Shown in pieces: positions 55,901-64,000 of a stretch of DNA of 64,000 nt. Source of the stretch: Paracamarosporium sp. OC-R06-R3 (taxonomy: Eukaryota; Ascomycota; Dothideomycetes; Pleosporales; Didymosphaeriaceae); contig JACVRA010000238.1 in NCBI GenBank assembly GCA_019828545.1, forward strand, positions 1 to 64,000, written 5' to 3'. The notes beneath the pieces were generated by a model that did not search any database, had not been told where the DNA came from, and saw nothing but the letters and a program-made list of their open reading frames with translations. The number at the start of each line of letters is the position of its first letter. Positions within the stretch are counted from its first letter, which is position 1. Both the position numbers and the translations under genes were made by a program.

Positions 55901-57607
55901 TACTCGAGTCCCAACCTCTCGCCAACTATATTTGGAGGACTTAGAACTAGTTGGCTGTATGGGGCAGTATTACAACTGAGCTTGAACGCGTCGGAGCCTA
56001 CCTGGAGTAAGGATGGGTGGAGTTTTGTCCCCATTGCAACCCCTGACCGAAACGCTGATAATGGGACCCGCACAACCTTGAAAGATTCAGACACGACTGT
56101 ATCATCTCTCAACTTAACTGTTACTACGCCAGCTATCCGTGGGAGACTAGTATGCTTCTCCATGCCGGCTATAGAACCGAAATTCTGGTTGTCTAGAGAA
56201 AGCTTGACCGACTATGATATATGGGACAATACTACAAGGCCTACCAACTGGACTTATGGATACAGTCTAGGCTGCGGAGGCCCTAGGACAGCTCCGACAA
56301 TTAATTTCCAACCCGATCATTCGAAATCCGATGCCTGCCAGTCACGAGACCTGTTTACCACTGTGCTTCCTTGGGGTAAGAAACCAACTTGTTGTACCGG
56401 AAGCTCAGAATCATTCCCAGATTCTGCATCTGTTGGATACTGGTCACCTATGTACGCTCTAGGTGACGACCAGGAGCCCATCGAAGCCAATTCGACGACA
56501 AATTTTACTATAAAGTGGATCCATGGGGCCAGTCCCCAGTTGTTCACGTTAGCAAGTGACAAAACAGGAATGGAATCAATCCCACCAGACAATATGGACG
56601 TCCTCATCTGGCCACAACCCCCAAAGCTGGCAATGTTGACGTGTGAGCCAATCATTGAAACAGCAGAAGCCAACGTCATAGTAGAATATTCTACAGGTCG
56701 AGTTGAACATTATACCATTGAAAAAAATCCAGAATTTTACGCCCAAGCTTGGACCGACAATTTCCTACAACGAGGCCCCCAAGATCCACTGCATACCGTT
56801 GAGAACATGACCATAAGCTTCGGGCACATCTTCAAGGCTGCGCTGCTAAGCGCTTCACAGTCTCTTGGGGGCGATGGCATGGATGAACAGATCTATAACA
56901 TTAAGAGACCTGGTTTGAGTGCTGACTTCATGTCTTACTCGATGCTTTCGCTAGCTGGCAACGACCCAGGAGCTCTTCTTAACCATGATATATTAGAGGC
57001 AACAGCTCAGAAAACATTTTCTGTTTTCTTCCAGCATTTCGCAAGCAGCAATGTCAGTGTCAATGGCACACACAACCGAGTGTTTCAGCTGCCCGATGAA
57101 ATGCTTCCTGAAGATTTGGCTCCGCCTGAATATAGCCAGACAGCGGGTCCATCTAAAGCATCGGCGATGGCAGATCCCATAGCTACCCTCATAGTCTCTG
57201 AGGCTATTGAAGTATTGCGCATGTCTCCACTAGCGACCTGGCTGAGTGTTGCCATTCTGGCATGGTTGGTTTTCACAAGCGTAACCATCCTCTTCCGCAA
57301 GAAACGCTACTTCTCTCCACTCTTGCGCAATGTAGATACTGTGGCGGATGTGGCGAGTATGATTGTGAACAGTGATGCGTACTTAGAGTTGGCTCGACAG
57401 AAAGGTGCCTCTGGGCTGCGTGCGGACAAAAACTTTCGGACGAGATTAGGATGGTTCAGGAAGAAAACAGGTGAAGTCAAGTGGGGAATCGAACTCGCAG
57501 ACCATGATGATGTGGAGTTTTTGACAAAGGATGAAGTTGAGGCACTGAAGCGGGAAGGGGCTGATGACACATCCGAAACTGAGAGTGACGTTGGGCGGCA
57601 AGATTAA
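52967..57607 (+). CDS. large membrane protein with two DUF3433 domains
   Basis: Exons 52967-55718 and 55770-57607 (intron 55719-55769) give 1529 aa. The join reads LSQLLTVTTSALF and rejoins what would otherwise be two open frames. A hydrophilic N terminus of about 180 residues comes first. Two similar halves then follow. Each starts with a W-K-P block (WKPYALEWPW, WKPRTFSTYT), a membrane helix, a loop, a second helix with (L)PTL(L)AVLxxxW or similar, and a third helix. After each comes a long N-glycosylated region. A last helix lies near 1425-1445 (WLSVAILAWLVFTSVTILF), before an acidic cytosolic tail. This is the DUF3433 layout seen in filamentous ascomycetes; function unknown. It lies between the two copies of the duplicated segment. 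Confidence 0.85.
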
Positions 57608-58222
57608 TGGTGTGTCGCTTATTCGACAGCTTTCTATGTGCACAATCTAAATAGATGATTTGAAGGCGGAACGGTCGACATCGCCAGTTAGACGCTTGTA
57701 CCGCAGTTCGGTCGACCCTGGCGGATCCGTTCTAATTAAAACACCCAGCTCCGGGTTACGAGTAACGTGAAAAATCGCCGAGAAAGATGTTGTCCCACTA
57801 TATCCATTCTGTTGAGGCAACTACGATTGGAAAGCTCGGCCCAGCGAGCAGTAATTGATTTATTGCTACATAGGAGAGATTAGATGAGCTTGACATATTA
57901 AATAGGCAATCAGCATCTGAAACTGTACTAGATACAAAAGAAGGAATGATGTGGTCGCAGAGCTGTGATCACGTGTTCGTTTCTGCGACACATTCTGATA
58001 GCAAGCCCATGTGCCCATAAAATAGCATGCAAGCGTGGCTCCCAGAGCCGTTAGATACGAGATAGCCAGGGCCTCCGGCTGATAGTAGAAGAATAGAAGC
58101 GACGACGAACTCGTGACATTGATGGCACGCTGAGTAGTGAAGCTGGCGCGGCTAAGCAGACTGAGGGTGAAATTGTGCGATAGATTTTTGATGGCCCTCG
58201 CCAGCGACGTATTGCGACATAT

Positions 58223-58396
58223 TCACGGTGCAGTCGTTTTGCTCAACGGCATTGCGGGTGAATTCTGATCGTCTAGCAGATTAGCCCTCCACGCATCCAT
58301 CACCTCGGGGCAGGCTATCAGCCCCGTGTTGGCGACCATAGAAAAGGTGTCCACAACCCTTTCCGAGAACCCGACCTCACCCAAGAGAAGTCTTTG
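58223..58396 (-). pseudogene. possible C-terminal gene relic, family unknown
   Basis: A minus-strand open frame of about 57 codons ends in TGA at 58223. It reads as natural protein (GFSERVVDTFSMVANTG, then LIACPEVMDAW) and has no start Met of its own near its upstream end. The frame is closed by a TAA just upstream. It abuts the duplicated segment that starts at 58410. It may be the tail of a broken gene; no family is recognised. Confidence 0.35.
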
Positions 58397-58409
58397 CAGT
58401 TAGTACAAC

Positions 58410-58560
58410 GGGCTAAGCGGGTGTAGCCGACATACTTTTATTCCGCATCCTTAATCAATGCATCGTCTGTGGTATCTTTTATCTTGCCCTTGTGCAGTGT
58501 GTGATGCCGTTTTGTGCTTTATATTAGGTCGACTTGTGGCTTTGAGAGACTGGTGTGTAA
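58410..58560 (+). repeat. duplicated segment, copy B
   Basis: Second copy of the sequence found after the polygalacturonase gene (52224-52376), about 6.2 kb away in the same orientation. The match ends in drift after about 58500, with short islands of identity (ttttg, gagactg.tgtgt). No polygalacturonase coding sequence lies upstream of it. Confidence 0.8.
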
Positions 58561-58895
58561 AAACTGCTGTCGTCGGCCTGGGTTCATAGAGCAAACCGGA
58601 ACGTGAGCTGCGGAAGGAGTCGAATTGCTATGAACTTGCAAGAATGTGTCCGTCATAGAGTTATGGTTCTGTTCGCCTGTAGGTGCATACAATTGCTTGG
58701 CGCGGAAACGAGCAAACCACTGCGATGGCTGGGGTCTTGGTGAATGTAAGGAAAATCGTAATCACCGAGAGCAGTATGTACCGGGTAAGTACAACAGTCC
58801 TAATCGGTGTGAAGACTAACTTTCATTTGCATCGCAGGTAAGCATTTAGCAATCTAGCGTGGCTACCCCTCTTACTGTGCCGCAGGCGTAGTGGA

Positions 58896-58904
58896 TATAT
58901 AAAG
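58896..58904 (+). promoter_or_regulatory. TATA box of the SDR gene
   Basis: TATATAAAG lies 71 nt before the SDR start codon. It is a close match to the TATA consensus and well placed for a short leader. Confidence 0.5.
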
Positions 58905-58974
58905 TGATGACATGCACACGTATGTTTCTCACACATCAGCTCCACCTTTATGCTATTGACGAAAACAATTCAAG

Positions 58975-60009
58975 ATGGCATCCAACCAAGCTTACGGCAA
59001 GAGAAGCAGCGCTATAGAGATTGCGAAAGCCTACGCGGACAGCATCAGAGGCAAAACAGCACTCATCACAGGCGTGTCTCTTGGTGGTATTGGGGAGTCA
59101 ATTGCTCGAGCACTCGCCCACGCAGGCGCTGCAGATATCATCATTACTGGTCGCGATGACAGCAGGATGTTTGCCGCTTATGAAACCCTCTCCACCAACT
59201 ATCCGGAGACAAAATTCCGCTCACTCAAGTTGGACTTGAGTTCCCTTGCTGCAGCGAAGCAAGCGGCACAGGAGATCCTCGACGATACTTCGATCAACCA
59301 GATAGACATTACCATCGCAAATGCTGGCATTTTGTCAGGAAAGTCGCATCGCGAAGTCACAGCTGACGGCATCGAGTCACACTTCGGCACGAACCACCTA
59401 GGGCACTTCATCTTCATCTACACTCTCCTACCCAAAATCAAAGCAGCAGCGAAGAGATACCCAGCAGGCACAACGCGCATCGTTACCTTGACCTCTGTCG
59501 CAACTCACATCAGTCCCATCCGCTTCAGCGACTGGAATTACGAAAAACACTCAACCGACGTACCGGAGTCTGAGCAACCCACATGGCAGGTACATCCGCT
59601 CTTCAATCTCCCGTCAGAACCTGTGCCTTTCTCTTTTCTGACGGCCTACGGGCATTCCAAGACCGCCAACGTGCTGATGGCCGTGCATCTCAACAAATTA
59701 CTAGCGAGCGAGGGCATCGCAGCGTTTTCTACGCATCCCGGGGTTGTAGAAACCGTTGGACAGAGTGCTGTTATGACGGCATCTGTAAAGGCAAACTTCG
59801 AGGCTTATGTCGGGCCGTCGAAGACCCTCGATCAGGGCGCTGCAACGACTGTGGTGGCGGCGCTCGATCCGGGATTGAAGGGCAGCGAGGCTGTGTATCT
59901 GGAGGATTGTCAGGTTAGCGACACGGTACCGCCATGGAGTACTGATGCACAAGCGGCGGAAAGGCTGTGGAGTTTGAGTGAGGAGATCGTCAAGGAAAAG
60001 TTAGGATGA
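58975..60009 (+). CDS. short-chain dehydrogenase/reductase, retinol dehydrogenase/WW-oxidoreductase-like
   Basis: 344 aa, single exon. Classical SDR fold. The cofactor loop is TGVSLGGIG at 32-40; TGR at 58-60 follows the second strand and favours NADP(H). DLSS lies at 87-90 and NAG at 116-118. The catalytic Ser is in LTSVATH near 173, and Tyr225 and Lys229 in YGHSK complete the triad. It reduces or oxidises a carbonyl/hydroxyl group; the substrate is not known. It is close to a BBE-type oxidase (convergent) and a decayed 3-beta-HSD gene. That grouping of redox enzymes could be part of an old pathway cluster, but no backbone synthase is present in the window. Confidence 0.93.
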   Translation: MASNQAYGKRSSAIEIAKAYADSIRGKTALITGVSLGGIGESIARALAHAGAADIIITGRDDSRMFAAYETLSTNYPETKFRSLKLDLSSLAAAKQAAQEILDDTSINQIDITIANAGILSGKSHREVTADGIESHFGTNHLGHFIFIYTLLPKIKAAAKRYPAGTTRIVTLTSVATHISPIRFSDWNYEKHSTDVPESEQPTWQVHPLFNLPSEPVPFSFLTAYGHSKTANVLMAVHLNKLLASEGIAAFSTHPGVVETVGQSAVMTASVKANFEAYVGPSKTLDQGAATTVVAALDPGLKGSEAVYLEDCQVSDTVPPWSTDAQAAERLWSLSEEIVKEKLG

Positions 60010-60835
60010 GGTATCGCCTGTTTAAGAATTGGTGTTGACTGGGCAAAGATATACTTACGGGATCTTTGGCCGAGAGTAGTTATGCGAAAAGACATTCTAA
60101 TGGAATTCGACAGCATAGACAGAAGAGTCTAAGGTACCTATGAAAACCGTTGCCCACGTTTCGTGTGTGCATTCTGGTCACCTACTGTAGTATAGGGGCC
60201 TAGATATCTACAATAGATACCTAAACTCTATACTACTATAGCTGTGACGAATAACAATATCACATGACGAAATGAAGATAAAGGAGCTCTCACATGACTT
60301 TCTGGTGTAAGTCATCTTCCTGAGGCGATGATGAAGGATATTTTGATGTTCTAGCACCTGTCATTCTCGATCTATCTACTCGGCTTTGCCTTAACTCTCT
60401 GAGTATCAACACCAGCCTCTTAAAAGTATCAAATTTAGACGATTCAGAAAACGTTTATACGCGGATAACTTAATCTAATGCAGCTATCATCGTACGTATA
60501 ACAAGACTAGTATTGAGGAGGAGGATAGACTGAGGATAAGGATATGAAGAGAACTCAGAACGTTATCCTACAGCTTTAATTCACTCTACCTAATCACGGA
60601 GCCCTAATCGCGGATGATAATTACGACGGAAGTTCCTACGGTATCTACCTTGATGATCACGGAGTTCTGGCCGCAGCCAATAGAACACCTTAGCAAGCAG
60701 TCAACTATCTTGAATAGATATAGTATAGATATCTACATAAATATTTTTATACTATAATAGACAGTGTTTTATACTATGATAGTGCTCTATTCACTGCTCA
60801 AATAGTATGAATCTGCTATACTAGTATGACTTCCA
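60010..60835. other. AT-rich convergent intergenic region
   Basis: About 825 nt between the 3' ends of the SDR and BBE-oxidase genes. Rich in TATA/ATA runs, with an imperfect inverted repeat at its left end. It looks like repeat or RIP-affected DNA, but no element is named. Confidence 0.45.
60188..60236. repeat. imperfect inverted repeat
   Basis: Two arms of about 23 nt (60188-60210 and 60213-60236) pair imperfectly around a very short loop; tagtatag and agatatct in the left arm face ctatacta and agatacct in the right. It could be a small hairpin, an end of a decayed element, or a 3' processing structure. Confidence 0.4.
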
Positions 60836-62728
60836 TCATGCATCTGATGCACATAAATGTCCGTCACTTGCTTCCACCCATGCATCGCTTCCAATGGACA
60901 TCCTCGCATATAACAGACTGTCTGGGTCCCACTTGTGTTTGACTGCAAGTAGCCTATCCCAATTGCTCCCGTAGAGGTCCTCCCTCCAAGTTGGATTGTT
61001 AAAATCGACTTCATTCAAGTACATTCCGCTGGCTAACTTCTTTAAGGGAGGCATAAGCTCTTCGGTCAGAACGCGCTGTTGATCGTGCTCAGATCCAACA
61101 GGTGCAGTATAGTTCCAATTATGTGTGATAACGAAGTAGCTGAGCATGTCGCGCCACGCTGGAAGTACGGCGTTCGGTGAAGTTGGAGCTTTGGAAACGT
61201 CCATTGCGTAAGACGAGAAGAACCACTGAGGATATTCGATAGTAATTCGGCGCAGGATCGATACAAGATCCGCCGTGTTGGTAGCTATTGTCGGGCGAGA
61301 AATCATGGCGCCTCCCAGGATCTGTGCTCCAGGTATCGGACCGTAAGGGAAAGGTCCAAGGTACTTTTCTGCATGCTCGTAGAATGTAACTGAGCTAGTT
61401 GTATTCATTTGGTAGGTTATGTTGTTTCTGTGAAGGTAGCTCGTGAAAGGCAGGAAAAGGCTGCGAACGTCATGCTCGGTTGCACCAGGAATTGTTGCCT
61501 CAGTGATGACGAACAGCGATCCCATAACTACCCATTGAACGTGCGCTCCGCGATCTACGATCTTTGGAAGGGCATCTCGCTGGAACACAGCTACTGCGTT
61601 CCATAGCGCGTCGTCTTCCGCACTGGTCGTCTGGAAGGCTAGGGTTGCTCCACCGATCTTTTTATTTGGGTAGACCTTTGAAGTCAGCGAAAGAACGATA
61701 GCATAAGTTCCTCCGCCACCACCACTGAGCGCCCAGTATAGATCAGAATGATCAGTCGCAGTAGCAACAAGGTGGGTTCCATTCGCAGTCACGACCTCCC
61801 ATTCGAGAGCTTGGTCGGCACCCAACCCGTATACTGAACTCAAAATCCTGTTTGGATTAATTGGCATTTTTAATTCCAGATAAATGGTGATTGGACTTAC
61901 GAATGCCCTCCACCTTGCGAGAAGCCACCAGTGAGTCCTACAGTAAGGCATTCACCACCTACAACGTTCAAGCCGACTTGATCAGCCGCCGCATAGGCTT
62001 CAAACCCTTGAACACCAGCGCCCATCTTGATGGCTGGGCCCTTATAGTCAGTGCTATCGTAGTTAAGAAATTCGATAGATTTAAGATTGTGCGTCCATAG
62101 GCTGAGGCCACCCTTGCCAGTAGACTTCCCTGCATAGCTATGCACAGTCAGATAATGCTACACAGACATGGGTCTATTGGATCGACTGACTCATGGCCAG
62201 TATTCTTGATGACAAGGCGGATGTTCTTCTCTTGCGCAAACTTCAACCCTGCTTTAACATCATCGACATTTGTGACATTGATAGCGTATTCCACGTAGTT
62301 GCCTTTGAGACAGGGCTGAGTGCGGGCTGTGTACGGATCGCAAGTCGCATTCTGAACAGGCGGTGACATGAACCCAGAGGGGTCAACAAAACTGGGACGT
62401 GTAAATTGTTGTGCTCTTTGCTATAATGATGCATATCCAATATCACTTACTGGGCATGGGGCCAGGAGAATGACGCCTGTAACTCGTCGCAAGCGGTCGC
62501 GTTGTAGGTAGGGTCATGGCAAACATGTCCGCTTGGCACAGTGGCGATGAGGCGACCCGATATGCTCGCATTCAATTGCGTCCATTGATCAGTGTACGGC
62601 CAGCCGGTATCTCCTGGGATGAAGCGACATTTTCCATGGCTAGGTTGGCTTGTAGGCAGACTCAGTGCAACGATGCAGCTTCCACAAACGGCTGATACTA
62701 GACCCACGGAAAACCTGAGATTGAGCAT
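60836..62728 (-). CDS. secreted BBE-type oxidase, predicted bicovalent FAD
   Basis: Exons 62451-62728, 62191-62391, 61901-62137 and 60836-61847 (introns 62392-62450, 62138-62190 and 61848-61900) give 575 aa. The start at 62728 gives a clean signal peptide (LRFSVGLVSAVCGSCIVALS); an in-frame ATG at 62761 would add 11 residues. The splice joins create HFVDPSGFMSPP and NTGHDYAGKSTG, both typical. The His in NTGHDY is the 8-alpha FAD anchor. The Cys in VGGECLTVG is the 6-S-cysteinyl anchor, so FAD should be held by two covalent bonds. The C terminus has the BBE block NPTWREDLYGSNWDRLLAVKHKWDPDSLL. It is probably an oxidase of an alcohol, sugar or secondary metabolite; similar fungal proteins are called isoamyl alcohol oxidases or 6-hydroxynicotine oxidases. 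Confidence 0.92.
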
Positions 62729-63198
62729 GATGGGCGCTGATTCTGATGTGAGAGCCAGCAAAGTGAAGGAAAGTGAGAAGGGAATTCGGTCCTGTGTTTA
62801 GGGAAGGAGGCACATACTAGTTGTATCCTTCTCCATATGAGGGTCAGGGAAGGTGCGAATGCATGCAGTGACAAATGATTTGCATGTCATAAATCACTCA
62901 GCCGTACAAGGAACAGAGGTTAGATGGTAACTCTGTTTATTCCAGCTGTGAGGGATATACAATTATGCTTTAATTGCTTAAAAGAAAGACTCCGCATGTA
63001 ATCATAAGTACGTTTTTATACTCATATAGATAATTCGACCCTGTTCCATACTATTATAGATATGCGTCAGTCTATAGGGATCTGCAGTCGAACACCAGGT
63101 CAATCAATCGGGTTGAAACTATCTTGTATGAATCACTGATAACGTACGTGTTGCGTAGTGCCTGGTATCGATTGCCCCCGCGACGGGAGAGTATTACG
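62729..63198. other. intergenic region
   Basis: About 470 nt upstream of the BBE oxidase. It is AT-rich around 62940-63070. No gene is seen; the end nearest 63198 may hold further decayed 3-beta-HSD sequence. Confidence 0.4.
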
Positions 63199-63703
63199 CC
63201 GGGCCTGCTAAAGGTCACGAACAATTCATTACAAGGATGCAACTGGGTGATAACCAGCCCGTAAGCGAGTAGATCTATGTGAGGGCGCGGCACATGTGCA
63301 TGGTCTAGCCACAGAAGTACTGCTTAAAATGGCACGGAGCGACGAGAAACCTGGGGATAGCGAGACGTTCTTCATCACCGACGGTGAGCCAGTAAGATTC
63401 TGGAATTTCGCACGCAAACTCTGGGCCGCTGCAAGAGAAATGTGTTGGATATGCCCACACAGGCCCACTGTTATCCCTTGGTGGCCTATAGTTATCTTAG
63501 CAATGATATGCGAGGGGCTGTGCCTTCTTTCTACATTAGGCCGCAAGTCTCCGAAGGTAAGCCGCCACCATTTGCAGTACATGAGACATGGAGCATGGTT
63601 GGATATTAGCAAAACCCGGAAATGATTCGTGTATTCTCCACTTGTGACGACGGACGAGGGAACCCGCCAGACGGTTGCATGGTTCCATCGAAAATCAGCC
63701 TAA
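63199..63703 (+). pseudogene. decayed 3-beta-hydroxysteroid dehydrogenase (ERG26/NSDHL-like)
   Basis: The C-terminal half of a 3Beta_HSD-family protein can be read across broken frames. Recognisable parts are PGLLKV, then QLGDNQ, IYV, ATEVLLKMARSDEKPG, SETFFITDGEPVRFWNFARKLW, TLGRKSPKVSRHHLQYM, DISKTRK, and SPLVTTDEGTRQTVAWF before a natural-looking stop at 63703. Damage: a TAG at 63270-63272 where the family has Trp, a frameshift near 63281-63288, and a TGA at 63623-63625 where the family usually has Arg. The N-terminal Rossmann half with its NAD-binding loop is not found upstream. The family oxidises and decarboxylates sterol intermediates or acts on other 3-hydroxy compounds; this copy is not functional. 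Confidence 0.75.
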
Positions 63704-64000
63704 TTCAGTGTACGTGAGTTCGACGACCAGAATAAGCGACACGCACCACTCGACTGCATGCATAGATGAAGGAAACTTTCTTTACGACTGCGCCGCTACT
63801 CATTACATTGTCAGATCAGGATGGATGGGTCTCACATCGATTATGCGAGGAAGCCTCTCCTCGTCATTCTATCACAAGGACAACATCTCCATGACTTCAA
63901 AATCGCAACTAGAACGGCAAGGAGAGGGATTAGCGGTCTTGCCAGGGAATCTTCACGATGATGAACCAACAACACCCAAAGACTAGAAATTTTAGACTGT
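63704..64000. other. right end of window
   Basis: About 300 nt. An open frame to 63986 ends in a hydrophilic stretch (ERQGEGLAVLPGNLHDDEPTT) and has no domain. It may be part of a gene that runs out of the window or a chance frame; not called. Confidence 0.3.

Larger units (their letters stand above)
57608..58974. other. intergenic region with duplicated segment and possible gene relic
   Basis: About 1.37 kb. It holds copy B of the polygalacturonase 3' flank, a short minus-strand open frame next to it that reads like coding sequence, and a TATA box for the SDR gene. Each is listed separately. Confidence 0.5.

Noticed and set aside
58975..62728. Idea of an intact secondary-metabolite cluster
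   Set aside because: No PKS, NRPS, terpene cyclase or P450 in the window; only tailoring-type redox enzymes. Kept as a low-interest hypothesis.
63704..63986. Open frame at the right edge
   Set aside because: No domain and cut close to the window end; too little to call a gene.

Overview
This window is nuclear DNA from a filamentous ascomycete (Pezizomycotina). The genes carry short introns, mostly 47-125 nt with GTRNGT donors, CTAAC-like branch sites and AG acceptors. The families are typical of such fungi: Zn2Cys6 regulator, HET fragment, LysM protein, sedolisin, GH28, DUF3433, rhodopsin-type 7TM, BBE-type oxidases. A plant-associated Dothideomycete is a reasonable guess from the gene content (inference; not proven by the sequence). 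No rRNA, tRNA, CRISPR array or intact transposon was recognised.

Left part (1-20.5 kb): a single-exon FAD oxidoreductase, an AIM24-family protein, an aldo-keto reductase and an SMP-domain protein are followed by a secreted cell-wall/chitin block. That block holds a large secreted SGNH hydrolase, a CBM18-GH18 chitinase, an astacin-like zinc metalloprotease and a six-LysM secreted protein. A DUF7730-like gene and a BBE-type FAD oxidase come next.

Middle part (20.5-41.9 kb): this part is lower in gene density and AT-richer. It holds an inverted-repeat element, three membrane-protein genes, a HET-domain relic, a small secreted protein, a Zn2Cys6 regulator divergent from the NHEJ gene ku80, and an F-box/ankyrin-like gene.

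Right part (41.9-64 kb): a secreted digestive block of sedolisin tripeptidyl peptidase and S10 carboxypeptidase is followed by a PLP-dependent dehydratase/racemase, a HAD phosphatase, an endopolygalacturonase and a very large two-domain DUF3433 membrane protein. An SDR and a bicovalent-type BBE oxidase come next, and the window ends in a decayed 3-beta-HSD gene whose stop codons look like RIP-type transitions. A piece of the polygalacturonase 3' flank is duplicated 6.2 kb downstream.

Functionally the window is rich in extracellular enzymes acting on chitin, pectin and protein. Three FAD oxidases are present, which differ in their predicted flavin attachment. Exon boundaries below were worked out by hand from splice motifs and reading frame; every spliced model given is in frame and closes on a stop codon.
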